DNA of 54,088 nucleotides. It comes from Alphaproteobacteria bacterium. GTDB lineage: Bacteria; Pseudomonadota; Alphaproteobacteria; Caulobacterales; Hyphomonadaceae. The notes beneath the pieces were generated by a model, which saw only the letters and a list, made by a program, of their open reading frames with translations, did not search any database and was not told the DNA's origin. Made by a program: the position numbers and the translations under genes. This document shows positions 34,246-43,422 of this stretch, one piece after another (position 1 is the stretch's first letter; every line of letters begins with the position of its first letter). The stretch spans positions 1 through 54,088 of the forward strand of contig JAHJSB010000032.1 of assembly GCA_018830285.1 (NCBI GenBank). Direction: 5' to 3'.

Positions 34246-34551
34246 TACGGGTGTCCTGTATTGTGCACTTCAGTGATCCTAACAGACTGCAGACTTGATT
34301 GAGAAGGCGCGGGCCAAAAGAGTTTGCCCCGCCACCGCCTTTTTTGATGCCTGCCCTCCCCGCGAATGGCGGGGGAACCACGATGGAAGACCAAACTCGC
34401 GCGACAGGCGAGCCAGCCTGTCCCGGACCGCTTGCCACCGCTGGCCTGATCGCCTATAGGCGCCGACTGGAAACGACGGCGCAAGGCCGTGCGTGTCAGG
34501 CTGTCACCGTCCGGATGTCCGGCGACGGACATCAGGGCGAAAGGAAAACAA
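34246..34551 (+). promoter_or_regulatory. divergent acsA/rplY region with stable rplY leader hairpin
   Basis: No gene is seen in these 306 bases. A GC hairpin lies near 34356-34375. A perfect eight-base-pair stem (GATGTCCG 34514-34521 with CGGACATC 34526-34533) capped by GCGA, a GNRA tetraloop, lies just ahead of the AAGGA ribosome site (34541-34545) of rplY. It may protect the message or regulate L25 synthesis. Confidence 0.5.
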
Positions 34552-35205
34552 ATGTCCAAGAAACAAATTACATTCAATGTCGAAGTGCGTGAGCGTATCG
34601 GCACCGGCGGCGCTCGTGAGGCCCGCAACAATGGTTTCGTTCCCGGCGTCCTTTATGGCGGCACCGAAAAGCCTGTTGCGATCAACCTGCGCCTTCCAGA
34701 AGTCATGAAAGCCATCGAAACCGGACACTTCCTGTCTTCAACGGCGACGCTCGTCCATAAAGGCGAAAAGCAACTCGTGATCCCGCAGGCGATCCAGATG
34801 CACCCGATCACGGACCGCCCGGTCCACATCGACCTGTTCCGCGTGAAAGCTGACCAGAAGATCAAGGTTGAAGTACCTGTTCACTTCACTGGTGAAGACG
34901 TTTCGCCAGGCCTCAAGAAAGGCGGCACGCTCAACGTTGTCCGCCACACGGTCGAACTTCTCGTCCCAGCCGGCCACATTCCGGAATTCCTCGAAGCCGA
35001 CGTGTCGGCCCTGGAAGTTGGCGACAACATCAAGATTTCGGACATCAAACTGCCGTCCGATGCTGAACCGACCATCACGGACCGTGACTTTACGATCGTG
35101 ACGATCGCCGGTCGCGTCTCGGTAACAGATACCGGTGATGAAGCAGCAGACGACGAAACCGCTGGAGAAGAAGCGGGCGAAAAAGAAGAAGGCGGCGAAG
35201 ACTGA
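34552..35205 (+). CDS. rplY: 50S ribosomal protein L25/Ctc
   Basis: A 217-residue long-form L25 (TL5/Ctc type), which binds 5S rRNA. The N-terminal RNA-binding domain (1-95) has REARNNGFVPGVLYGG and the C-terminal beta domain follows (about 96-190). The last 30 residues are an acidic tail rich in Glu and Asp, frequent in alphaproteobacteria. ATG at 34552 has AAGGA six bases upstream and the family N-terminus; the open frame begins earlier but the extension is spurious. It is followed 86 bases later by pth, the usual partner gene. Confidence 0.96.
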   Translation: MSKKQITFNVEVRERIGTGGAREARNNGFVPGVLYGGTEKPVAINLRLPEVMKAIETGHFLSSTATLVHKGEKQLVIPQAIQMHPITDRPVHIDLFRVKADQKIKVEVPVHFTGEDVSPGLKKGGTLNVVRHTVELLVPAGHIPEFLEADVSALEVGDNIKISDIKLPSDAEPTITDRDFTIVTIAGRVSVTDTGDEAADDETAGEEAGEKEEGGED

Positions 35206-35291
35206 TCCGTTCGGTCTGGCGCAGCGTGCTTGGCCTTTTCGGGCCAGGCACGCGGCCAACCCCCGCTCGGTCGCACGAGGGAGAACGCCCC

Positions 35292-35906
35292 ATGCTGATC
35301 CTCGCGGGACAAGGCAACCCCGGTGCAAAATACGCGGGCAATCGGCACAATGCCGGGTTCATGATTCTGGACCGGATTCACACCGAGTTCGGTTTCCAGC
35401 CATGGCGCTCCAAATTCGAAAGCCAAATTTCCGAAGGCACGATCGAAACGTCCGCCGGGCGGATCAAGACGCTGCTGGTGAAGCCCGAAACGTTCTACAA
35501 TGAATCAGGTCGCGCGCTGTCCAAGGCAACGGCATTCTACAAACTGGCTGCCGAGGACGTGGTCGTGTTCCACGACGAAATCGACCTGGCACCCGGTCGC
35601 GTTCGCGTGAAACAGGGCGGCGGCCACTCAGGCAATAATGGCGTTCGGTCCATGATCGCGCACCTGGGCGAGAATGTCCGGCGCGTGCGCATAGGCGTCG
35701 GACATCCCGGCGACAAATCGCAAGTCATGCCTTACGTACTCTCGGACTTTTCCAAAACTGACCAGGACTGGTTCGAGCCGCTCCAGAAGGCGATTTCTGG
35801 CGCTCTGCCATTTCTGGCTGCGGGAGACGACGAGCGCTTTCAAACGGAAGTCATGCGCCTGGCTCCCGCTCCGAAGCACGATCCCAAGCAATCGAACCGC
35901 GACTAG
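35292..35906 (+). CDS. pth: peptidyl-tRNA hydrolase
   Basis: A 204-residue Pth that releases peptides from stalled peptidyl-tRNA. Catalytic His19 lies in NRHNAG, with Asn9 (GQGNPG), Asn70 and Asp95 (FHDEIDL) completing the active site. The conserved GGHSGNNGVRS loop is intact. The segment usually read as PxTFMNxSG is here PETFYNESG, with Tyr for Met; the essential Asn is kept. The C-terminus has a short basic tail. The order rplY-pth is typical, but the ychF gene that often follows is missing here. Its stop is adjacent to the stop of the minus-strand oxidoreductase. Confidence 0.95.
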   Translation: MLILAGQGNPGAKYAGNRHNAGFMILDRIHTEFGFQPWRSKFESQISEGTIETSAGRIKTLLVKPETFYNESGRALSKATAFYKLAAEDVVVFHDEIDLAPGRVRVKQGGGHSGNNGVRSMIAHLGENVRRVRIGVGHPGDKSQVMPYVLSDFSKTDQDWFEPLQKAISGALPFLAAGDDERFQTEVMRLAPAPKHDPKQSNRD

Positions 35907-35907
35907 G

Positions 35908-36831
35908 TCAGGCGTCGATCTTGGCGAGCGCGGCCGCTTCGGCGGCCTCAGCCATGGCCACTGCCGCCACCGCGCCGTGCGCAGGCACCGGACTGCGCGC
36001 AAGACCGAGGCACGCGGCATAGAAGCCCTCGTCTGCCGCGCCCAATGGATCAGGCAGGTCCGCCGCAATATCGACGCGAACCTCATAGGGCGTGGAGTTT
36101 TGCAGCTTGCGTGTGAGGAAGTCGATCGCGATTTCACCGGACGGATAGACGACGCGCATGGTGCGTTCGCGAACGTCTGATGCGCGGCTGGCACGCAGGC
36201 GGGCGACGCCGCCGCTGGCATAGGTGAACTGAGCTGTCGCCTCATCGAGATGACGTGAATGCACGCGGGATCCGCTGGCCATCACGCCGGTGAATTCGGT
36301 TCCCAGCATCATCGCCGCCAGGTCGAGATCGTGGATCATCAGGTCCCAAATGACGGAGACGTCGCCTGCCCGGTTCTCCGGTGCCGGCGGCCCGGCCCGG
36401 ACGGACTCGATGAGCAGAGGCGTCTCTTCGATGGACAGGACGCCCATGGCGCGAGCCACGAAGCGCTCCTGATGGCCGACCTGGAGAATCCGGCCACGGG
36501 CAGCCGCTTCGTCCGCGAGACTACGTGCCGCCTTGCCTGAGAGCGCCAGGGGTTTTTCCACCAGGACGTGGCAGTGCGCTTCAACCGCTTCGCGGGCAAG
36601 CGGCTCATGAAAGGTCGCGGGAACGGCAATCACGATCGCATCACACATGTCGAGAAATGCGCGATAGTCTGACGTGCCGGGTGCGCCAAACGTGCTGGCC
36701 ACGCGCTCGGCCCGGTCCTGGTCGATATCGTATACGCCCATGAACTCAGTGCGCGCAGAAGCAGCAGCCTTTTGCGCGTGGTAGTTACCGAACACACCAG
36801 CGCCTGCGACGCCGACTTTTAACTTGGTCAT
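35908..36831 (-). CDS. Gfo/Idh/MocA family oxidoreductase
   Basis: A 307-residue NAD(P)-dependent sugar oxidoreductase. The N-terminal Rossmann fold opens with GAGVFGNYHAQK (10-21), and EKPLAL marks the family's catalytic Lys-Pro turn near residue 93. The C-terminal domain has MIHDLDLAAMMLG with the His-Asp pair. The substrate is probably a nucleotide sugar or polyol. Some close relatives in alphaproteobacteria belong to lipid A diaminosugar synthesis (GnnA-like UDP-GlcNAc 3-dehydrogenases), but no lpxA or gnnB gene is adjacent, so this is only a possibility. It lies tail-to-tail with pth. Confidence 0.85.
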   Translation of the reverse strand: MTKLKVGVAGAGVFGNYHAQKAAASARTEFMGVYDIDQDRAERVASTFGAPGTSDYRAFLDMCDAIVIAVPATFHEPLAREAVEAHCHVLVEKPLALSGKAARSLADEAAARGRILQVGHQERFVARAMGVLSIEETPLLIESVRAGPPAPENRAGDVSVIWDLMIHDLDLAAMMLGTEFTGVMASGSRVHSRHLDEATAQFTYASGGVARLRASRASDVRERTMRVVYPSGEIAIDFLTRKLQNSTPYEVRVDIAADLPDPLGAADEGFYAACLGLARSPVPAHGAVAAVAMAEAAEAAALAKIDA

Positions 36832-36939
36832 GGATCAGGCCCTCAGTTGAGCGGACATGACACCGCATCGCGCCCTGCTGCAAGTACGGGCGGCACATTC
36901 ATCTGCCAAAGATGATGACACTTCCTGACAAATTCGACG

Positions 36940-37905
36940 CTACGCCTGGATGGGCTGCACGAGGGTACAGCCAAGACCGCGCGCCAGAGACGCAACATAG
37001 TCGCGTTCGAACCGCCGGGTGACAGCCGCCCCGGCCTCGAACTGGAAGCCGTGATAGGCGCGGGGATAGATGATGAATTCGGTCGCGACGCCTGCGGCGA
37101 TCAGCCTGCGCGCATAGGCCATGTTCTCGTCGAGGAAGAGATCCAGGCCACCAATGCCGATCCAAGTCGGTGGCAGGTCCTTGAGACTTTCGGCGCGCGC
37201 CGGAACTGCCGGGGATGCTGGCGTATGACCACCGAGATAAGACGCCCATCCGAAGCGATTGCTGGCAGGCGTCCATATATACTCACCCAGGACCGGATCA
37301 AGCTTCGCATCGTCCGCCGTCGTGCGGTCGTCCAGCATCGGATATACAAGATGCTGGAACGCGATCTTGAACTTGCCTTCGTCACGCGTGCGCAGGACCA
37401 ATCCCGCCGCCAGTCCGCCGCCGGCGCTGTCGCCTCCGATCCCCACGCGACATGTATCGATTGCCAGTGACGCGGCATTCTCGATCATCCAGCTGAGCGT
37501 GGCAGCGCAATCGTCGAGAGGGCCCGGATACGGGTCCTCCGGAGCGAGCCGATAGTCGGGTGATACAACGACCGCGCCTAGCTCAGCGGCAACCCGTGTG
37601 TTGCGATCATCCGATCCTTCGGGTGAGCCGAGCACGTAGCCGCCGCCGTGAATATGCAGGAAAGCAGGGCGGGCCTTGCCCTTGGCGATTGGCTCATAGA
37701 CGAGGCAGCGAACGTCGCGCCCACCAGCCAGCCCCGGTACCGTCACCTCGCGCCGCGCAACGCCAAGCAGCGAAGGATCGCCCATGACAGTCATCCCGGC
37801 AGCCATTTTCCGCATCGCAGGTAGCACTTCTGGCTTGAGGTCGAGCGGGGGGAACGTTTCGCCAAATTCGATGAGTTCCGGATCCACGAGATGCCTGGTC
37901 TTCAT
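36940..37905 (-). CDS. HSL-family esterase/alpha-beta hydrolase
   Basis: A 321-residue hormone-sensitive-lipase type esterase. It has the oxyanion loop HIHGGGYVLGS, the nucleophile elbow GDSAGGG, an acid in GGLDLFLDE and the catalytic His in YHGFQ. It hydrolyses short- to medium-chain esters or related lactones in the cytoplasm; no signal is seen. ATG at 37905 gives the family-like start; the longer open frame adds an unconserved 42-residue extension. It is divergent from the reductase at 38065, with about 160 bases between them that may hold both promoters. Confidence 0.9.
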   Translation of the reverse strand: MKTRHLVDPELIEFGETFPPLDLKPEVLPAMRKMAAGMTVMGDPSLLGVARREVTVPGLAGGRDVRCLVYEPIAKGKARPAFLHIHGGGYVLGSPEGSDDRNTRVAAELGAVVVSPDYRLAPEDPYPGPLDDCAATLSWMIENAASLAIDTCRVGIGGDSAGGGLAAGLVLRTRDEGKFKIAFQHLVYPMLDDRTTADDAKLDPVLGEYIWTPASNRFGWASYLGGHTPASPAVPARAESLKDLPPTWIGIGGLDLFLDENMAYARRLIAAGVATEFIIYPRAYHGFQFEAGAAVTRRFERDYVASLARGLGCTLVQPIQA

Positions 37906-38064
37906 GTTGCGTCCTGCCCTGTTTGATGTTGTCGAAGTAACCATATTCACCGGCGTGAAATCAGCAAGCCGTTGACGCCCGGCAAGATATTCCGGTGGCA
38001 AGCCCTTCACAGGCGACGAGTCACAGTCCACTTAAGCGACAACGACAATCAGGAGGAAATCATC

Positions 38065-39087
38065 ATGGCCAAACTCAACTCGACCGAATGGGCACTCGCG
38101 TCACGGCCGGAAGGCATGCCCAAACCAGCGAATTTTGCAAAAAAGACCGTCGAGATCGCTGAACCGAAAGACGGCGAAATCCAGGTCCAGAACGAGTGGA
38201 TGTCTGTCGATCCCTACATGCGCGGCCGGATGTATGATCGTGAGAGCTACGTGCCGCCGTTCCAGATCGGCGAAACGATGCAGGGCGGCGCTGTCGGTCG
38301 CGTGACCGCTTCGGCCCACCCTGACTACAAAGCCGGAGACCTCGTGTCATCCATGCTCGGCTGGCGCACGGCCTGGGTGGCCAAGCCGGAAGCGGCCATG
38401 GTTCAAAAGCTGCCGGATGTCGGACTGCCGGAAAGCGCCTTCCTTGGCGTGGCTGGCATGCCCGGACTGACGGCCTATGCAGGCCTCCTTCGCGTTGCAG
38501 AGCTTAAAGAGGGCGATATTGTATTCGTGTCGGGAGCGGCTGGCGCTGTCGGTTCGACGGTTGTCCAGATTGCCAAGAACAAGGGCTGCACCGTAATCGG
38601 TTCTGCCGGTGGGCCGGACAAGTGCGCGTTCGTGAAATCAATCGGCGCCGATCATGTGATCGACTATAAAAAGGCTGGCGGTTTCGAAGGTCTGGTCAAG
38701 GCATTGAGAGAAGCGTCGCCCAAGGGCATCGACGTGTATTTCGATAATGTCGGCGGCGACCACCTGACTGCGGCCATTGAAGTCGCCCGTCCACTGGCAC
38801 GCATGGCACTGTGCGGCGCCATCGCGCAATACAATGACACAGGCACGCCTGTTGGCCCGCACAACCTGATCCAGGCGGTTGGCAAGCAGCTCAAGCTGCA
38901 GGGTTTCATCGTGTCGACGCATGCCGACATGCAGCCAGCCTTCTTTGCCGACATGGCAAAATGGATTCCCGCCGGAAAGATGACGTTCGAGCAAACAGTG
39001 ATGCAAGGTATCGACAAGGCGCCGGAAGCCTTTATGGGCCTGTTCACAGGAGCCAACACTGGCAAGATGTTGGTGAAACTCACTTAA
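38065..39087 (+). CDS. NADP-dependent medium-chain reductase (CurA-like)
   Basis: A 340-residue zinc-free MDR enzyme, likely an NADPH-dependent enone/alkenal reductase. It shows SVDPYMRGRM (about 46-55), the cofactor loop GAAGAVGS (about 158-165), VIDYKKAGG and FDNVGGDHL. These are the same landmarks as the protein at 23689-24711, so the window holds two members of this family, not a recent duplication. It has a strong AGGAGG site 8 bases upstream. Its plus-strand start is divergent from an esterase. The physiological substrate is unknown. Confidence 0.9.
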   Translation: MAKLNSTEWALASRPEGMPKPANFAKKTVEIAEPKDGEIQVQNEWMSVDPYMRGRMYDRESYVPPFQIGETMQGGAVGRVTASAHPDYKAGDLVSSMLGWRTAWVAKPEAAMVQKLPDVGLPESAFLGVAGMPGLTAYAGLLRVAELKEGDIVFVSGAAGAVGSTVVQIAKNKGCTVIGSAGGPDKCAFVKSIGADHVIDYKKAGGFEGLVKALREASPKGIDVYFDNVGGDHLTAAIEVARPLARMALCGAIAQYNDTGTPVGPHNLIQAVGKQLKLQGFIVSTHADMQPAFFADMAKWIPAGKMTFEQTVMQGIDKAPEAFMGLFTGANTGKMLVKLT

Positions 39088-39144
39088 CCCAATAGATCCG
39101 CACCGCGTCTCAAAGGCCGCGGTGCGGCTACGGAGACGCACAGC

Positions 39145-40056
39145 ATGGCGCGGTTGTTTGATGCCTATATCATGGTGGACTGGAGTGCGGCGGCCAAGCC
39201 GACCCTCGGTGCAAACTCTATCTGGATCGGCATCCTGGCAAAGGACGCCCGCCTGAAACTGCAATTCAAGGCGGTCAATATCGATACGCGCCTGAAAGCG
39301 CGCGCCTTCCTGGAAGACATGGTCGCCAAGCTGACACGCCGCGGCGACCGTGTGCTTTTGGGCTTCGATTTTCCGCTTGGATATCCCGCAGGAACGGCGA
39401 AGGCCCTTGGGCTCGACCTGTCCACGCGGGCACCATGGGAAGCCATGCATGCTCACCTTTCGAGCAAGCTGAAAGACAAGGCTGACAACTCCAACGCGCG
39501 CTATGCCATCGCGGCGGGCATGAACTATGCGATCTCAAAGGGACCCTACCCGTTCTGGGGGGCGCCCGCACGGGACGTGGTCTCTACACTTGCATCGACG
39601 AAGCCGGACTTTACCGGACAGCCGCTGCCGGAATTGCGCCTTGCTGAATCCAATCTGCGCGACCGGAAACTCGGCCAGCCGAAATCGGTCTGGCAGCTTG
39701 CCTATACCGGCAGCGTCGGCAGCCAATCGCTGACCGGCATCCCACACGTCCACGCGTTGAGGGAGGCCTGGCCGAACGCGCGTATCTGGCCGTTCGAGAC
39801 CGGGACCGGTGAGTTGACTGAGGACGACCTGCAAGGCGTGGAGGTCGTCATGGCCGAGATTTATCCATCCCTGGTCAAGGCAAAGGCGGAAAAAGGCGAG
39901 ACGCTGGACGAAGTTCAGGTACGCGAAATCGCCCGTCATTATTCGCAACTGGACGAAAAAGGCCTCCTCGGATCCATGTTTTCCACAGGCAAATCGCTTG
40001 ACGAGGGAAAAATCGAGCAGATTCAGGCCGAAGAGGGCTGGATTCTAGGCTTATAG
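39145..40056 (+). CDS. conserved protein with RNase H-like opening, function unknown
   Basis: A 303-residue soluble protein found in alphaproteobacteria and variously labelled as a cobalamin or molybdopterin cofactor synthesis protein without evidence. The N-terminal AYIMVDWSAAAKP and the later VLLGFDFPLGYP give two acidic strand ends, a pattern like DUF429/RNase H-fold proteins. A third acidic cluster is WPFETGTGEL then EIYPSL. If the fold is right, these Asp/Glu residues could bind metal. No cofactor-synthesis gene lies nearby, so those names are not supported. A GGAG site precedes the ATG. Confidence 0.7.
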   Translation: MARLFDAYIMVDWSAAAKPTLGANSIWIGILAKDARLKLQFKAVNIDTRLKARAFLEDMVAKLTRRGDRVLLGFDFPLGYPAGTAKALGLDLSTRAPWEAMHAHLSSKLKDKADNSNARYAIAAGMNYAISKGPYPFWGAPARDVVSTLASTKPDFTGQPLPELRLAESNLRDRKLGQPKSVWQLAYTGSVGSQSLTGIPHVHALREAWPNARIWPFETGTGELTEDDLQGVEVVMAEIYPSLVKAKAEKGETLDEVQVREIARHYSQLDEKGLLGSMFSTGKSLDEGKIEQIQAEEGWILGL

Positions 40057-40155
40057 CCTGTGTTTACTGGCCATTCGGCATATTCACGCAAAACGAATCG
40101 TGGGCATGTCGGCGCGACGGCGGGGGATCGCCGTTTAACTTAGAGGAGAACCCCT

Positions 40156-40422
40156 ATGAACAAGGGTGAACTTACAAAGGCAGTTGCTGCCGAATCCGGC
40201 CTTTCGCAAAGCGAAGCCGGCAAGGCCGTCGATGCTGTTTTCGACACGATCGCTGGTGCTGCGAAGAACCGTCAGCAAGTGGCGATCGCTGGCTTCGGCA
40301 CGTTCGCGGCGAAAACCCGCAACGCTCGTGAAGGCCGTAACCCGGCCACTGGCGACAAGATCAAGATCCCAGAAAAGACATCCCTGGCTTTCAAACCAGC
40401 CACGGCTCTGAAAGACCTCTAG
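40156..40422 (+). CDS. hupB: HU-family DNA-binding protein
   Basis: An 88-residue HU/IHF-type nucleoid protein. It has the helical dimerisation half (GELTKAVAAESGLSQSEAGKAVDAVF), the GFGTFAAKTR strand turn, the ARNPATG-type arm tip here as GRNPATGDKIKIP, and the short C-terminal helix. It bends and compacts DNA as a dimer. Sequence alone suits HU better than IHF. A strong GAGGAG site precedes the ATG, and the leader forms a small hairpin (ACGGCG 40117-40122 with CGCCGT 40129-40134). Its terminator probably lies within the end of the neighbouring MATE gene. Confidence 0.93.
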   Translation: MNKGELTKAVAAESGLSQSEAGKAVDAVFDTIAGAAKNRQQVAIAGFGTFAAKTRNAREGRNPATGDKIKIPEKTSLAFKPATALKDL

Positions 40423-40460
40423 GGTTTTCGGCCTTCCTTGTTGGAGGCCTACCCTGAAAT

Positions 40461-41873
40461 TCAGGCGGCGCGTTTGCTCGGCAAGCGCGCCGCCTTTGAT
40501 TCCAAAAGAATCGTTTGCAGGACACCCGCAATACCGATGCCGATGAGCGCCCCCTCCATCATACCTTGCGCGCCCCTGCCTTCCACGAGTCCAAGCCAAT
40601 AGCAGGCCGGGATCATGACCACGAAGAACGATCCGATATGGATGAGGCTAGGCGACCAGACGATTTCCTGAGCACGCAAAGCCATCGACGCCGTGGCCTG
40701 AAGCCCGTCAAAGATCGTTGCGAAAGCCGCGAACACGAGAAGGCTTGCAATCGCGGGCGCGAGGATGATGCCGTTCAGGATCGCATCAGGTCGCACCAGC
40801 ACACGTGAAATCGGCCCGTTGAACAGGATCAGGATAATCGCCAGGATCAAGCCCATGATGACTGTCGCCGCGACGCCGAGACGGCCCGCGTCGCGGATCT
40901 CGTCATTGTTGCCGCGCCCGAAGGCTTCAGCGACACGCACGCTCGTGGCTGAACCAATGCCGAGATAGAACATGAAGCACAGCCCCATGATCTGGACCGC
41001 GTAGCCGTAGACCGAATTGGCCGCGAGGCTGATCCAGGTCGCAATGATGTAGGTCATGTTGAATCCGCCCCATTCGGCGATATTGCTGATGGCTGTACCG
41101 ATGCCGACACTGAACTGGCGGCGAGCTTCGTCGAGCGGGCCAGCAACCGACTTCCGGAAGGCCGGTGTCAGCACGACAACAAGAATGAACATCACGATTG
41201 TCAGGGCCCAGCGCGAGCTTGTCGTGGCCCATGCCACGCCCTCAGCGCCCATCGGCTCACCGCCCCACACGCCGCCGACCAGCGCCAGGTCGAGGACCAG
41301 GTTGATCACGACACCAAAATACATGACGACCGTCACCAACAGAGGCCGTCGCAGGGATTCGAGATAAAAGCTGCAGACCTGCGAGACCATGAAAGCGAGA
41401 AGACCGCTGGAAAGGATTCGCGTCACTTTCGCCGTTTCAGACGCGATGGTTTGTGGGTCCAGCTTGTCGGCCGCTTCTGATACGGGGGCGATCGTCACGA
41501 ATATCCAGTGAAACAGCGGTTCAGCGCCGAAGAAAACCAGCGCCGTCAAAATCACCCCCAAGCCGAGGGCCGCCCATAACCCGCGCCGGAAAATACGCCC
41601 GGATTCCTGCGCGAGTCCGACCCCGAGCAGTTCTGATGTCAGCACCTGCGTGCCCAAAAGAAGCCCCATGCCAAAGCCAATGGACACGCCCATAGGCAGC
41701 CATGAGTTCAGGATGAAGGGCAGTTCACCCGGTGAGTACTGGCCGAGCACGATTGCGTCGGTGATGCCCATCAGCATCATCGACATTCGCGTAATCGCGA
41801 TTGGAACGGACAGCCGAAGCAAGTCCGATATGTCGGAGCCCCGCGCCCAGGCGGGCCAGCCTGCGCGAGCCAT
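40461..41873 (-). CDS. MATE family multidrug/metabolite exporter
   Basis: A 470-residue membrane protein of the NorM/DinF superfamily with about twelve hydrophobic helices in two halves. It exports cationic or aromatic compounds against sodium or protons. Conserved landmarks include MLMGITDAIVLGQYS in the first helix region and the later GIGSATSVRVAEAFGRG loop of the second half, the position where the family has G.A.AtsvrVg..lGag. It is convergent with the HU gene. The class II DAHP synthase lies 19 bases upstream on the same strand, so it may share a transcript, but no functional link is evident. Confidence 0.92.
   Translation of the reverse strand: MARAGWPAWARGSDISDLLRLSVPIAITRMSMMLMGITDAIVLGQYSPGELPFILNSWLPMGVSIGFGMGLLLGTQVLTSELLGVGLAQESGRIFRRGLWAALGLGVILTALVFFGAEPLFHWIFVTIAPVSEAADKLDPQTIASETAKVTRILSSGLLAFMVSQVCSFYLESLRRPLLVTVVMYFGVVINLVLDLALVGGVWGGEPMGAEGVAWATTSSRWALTIVMFILVVVLTPAFRKSVAGPLDEARRQFSVGIGTAISNIAEWGGFNMTYIIATWISLAANSVYGYAVQIMGLCFMFYLGIGSATSVRVAEAFGRGNNDEIRDAGRLGVAATVIMGLILAIILILFNGPISRVLVRPDAILNGIILAPAIASLLVFAAFATIFDGLQATASMALRAQEIVWSPSLIHIGSFFVVMIPACYWLGLVEGRGAQGMMEGALIGIGIAGVLQTILLESKAARLPSKRAA
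40464..40494 (+). terminator. terminator of the HU gene inside the MATE coding end
   Basis: A nine-base-pair GC stem (GGCGGCGCG 40464-40472 with CGCGCCGCC 40486-40494), extended inward by TTGC/GCAA, is followed by TTTGATT. It stands 42 bases after the HU stop, within the last codons of the opposite-strand MATE gene. Confidence 0.65.
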
Positions 41874-41891
41874 TGGTTATTTCGTCCCTGA

Positions 41892-43271
41892 TTATCCGGC
41901 CTTGCGGGAGACATTTGTCTCCGCGCGGCTCATTCCCTGCAGCTTCTCGGCGATCATGAACGCGAGTTCAAGCGCCTGTTCGCCATTCAGGCGAGGATCG
42001 CAGTGAGTGTGATATCGCGACGACAGGTCGCCTTCCGAGATCGCCTGGGCCCCACCGATACACTCGGTGACATTCTGGCCGGTCATCTCGAAATGGACGC
42101 CGCCGGGATAGCAGCCTTCCGTCGACAGGACGTCGATGAACTGACGCACTTCGGAGAGAATACGGTCGACAGGCCGCGTCTTGAAACCGCTCTCGGTTTT
42201 CAGCGTGTTGCCGTGCATCGGATCACAGGACCAGACGACCGTGCGCCCGCTTTTCTTGATGGCGCGCGCCAAGGGCGGAAGTCCCTTTTCGACACCTTCA
42301 GAACCAAAGCGCGAGATCAGCGTAATGCGCCCGGCCTCGTCTGTCGGATTCAGCGTATCGATCAAGCGCAGGAGCTCGTCCGTCTCCATGCCCGGGCCGC
42401 ATTTGATGCCGATCGGATTTTTGACGCCGGCACAGAAGTTCACATGGGCATGGTCGACCTGGCGGGTACGGTGGCCGATCCACAGCATGTGGGCTGAGGT
42501 ATCGTACCAATCGCCGGATGTTGAATCCACGCGGGTCATGGCTTCCTCATAGCCCAGAAGCAGCGCTTCATGGCTGGTGTAGAATTCCACCTGCGCCATC
42601 TGTGGCACGCTGGTCGAGGTGACGCCGCAAGCCGCCATGAAATCCATGGACTTGGTGATCTGGTCGGCCAGCGCCTCGTAACGCTCGCCCTGCGGGCTGC
42701 GGTCAACGAAGCCGAGCATCCAGCGATGGACGTTTGACAGGTCGGCGTAACCGCCCTGGCTGAACGCGCGCAGCAGGTTGAGAGTCGCAGCTGACTGCGA
42801 GTAGGCCTGCATCAGGCGTTCCGGATCCGGGATTCGCGACTCCGGCGTGAATTCCATGCCGTTGATATTGTCGCCGCGATAGGATGGCAGCGTCACTCCA
42901 TCAATGGTCTCGATGGGTTCGGAGCGCGGCTTGGCGAACTGGCCCGCAATGCGTCCCACTTTCACGACCGGCTTTGCCGCCGCGAATGTCAGCACAACAG
43001 CCATCTGGAGGATGACGCGGAACGTGTCGCGTATATTGTCCGGATGGAATTCCTTGAAGCTTTCGGCGCAATCGCCGCCCTGGAGCAGGAAAGCCTTGCC
43101 TTCAGCGACTTCTGCGAGACGCTGTTTAAGGCGTCGGGCCTCGCCCGCAAACACCAGCGGTGGATACCCCTTCAGGCGCGTCTCAACTGCAGCAAGTGCT
43201 GCAGTGTCGGGGTAGTCCGACGGGATGTGCTTGGCAGGCAGTTTCCGCCAATCTGAGGGTGTCCAGGTCAT
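41892..43271 (-). CDS. class II DAHP synthase (3-deoxy-7-phosphoheptulonate synthase)
   Basis: A 459-residue plant/mycobacterial-type (AroA-II) enzyme that condenses phosphoenolpyruvate and erythrose 4-phosphate, the first step of the shikimate pathway. Family marks are [11 protein letters not shown] (about 60-70), [14 protein letters not shown], and [18 protein letters not shown] and [15 protein letters not shown], which supply metal and PEP ligands (Cys, His, Glu). The start at 43271 gives the family opening [14 protein letters not shown]; an upstream extension is possible but unconserved. It is divergent from the TIR-ParA gene. Confidence 0.95.
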   Translation of the reverse strand: MTWTPSDWRKLPAKHIPSDYPDTAALAAVETRLKGYPPLVFAGEARRLKQRLAEVAEGKAFLLQGGDCAESFKEFHPDNIRDTFRVILQMAVVLTFAAAKPVVKVGRIAGQFAKPRSEPIETIDGVTLPSYRGDNINGMEFTPESRIPDPERLMQAYSQSAATLNLLRAFSQGGYADLSNVHRWMLGFVDRSPQGERYEALADQITKSMDFMAACGVTSTSVPQMAQVEFYTSHEALLLGYEEAMTRVDSTSGDWYDTSAHMLWIGHRTRQVDHAHVNFCAGVKNPIGIKCGPGMETDELLRLIDTLNPTDEAGRITLISRFGSEGVEKGLPPLARAIKKSGRTVVWSCDPMHGNTLKTESGFKTRPVDRILSEVRQFIDVLSTEGCYPGGVHFEMTGQNVTECIGGAQAISEGDLSSRYHTHCDPRLNGEQALELAFMIAEKLQGMSRAETNVSRKAG

Positions 43272-43422
43272 GTAATCGTGCTCCGTTCGAATGCAGCATA
43301 AATCACATGGACTGCGCTTGCTCAAGTTTCACCACAATTTCACAGCACAACGGTGGCGGAATCAGCTCCAAGCCCTTTAGAAACGGGGTTACATCCGCCA
43401 CCTGAAGGACTGTCCAAACCGC

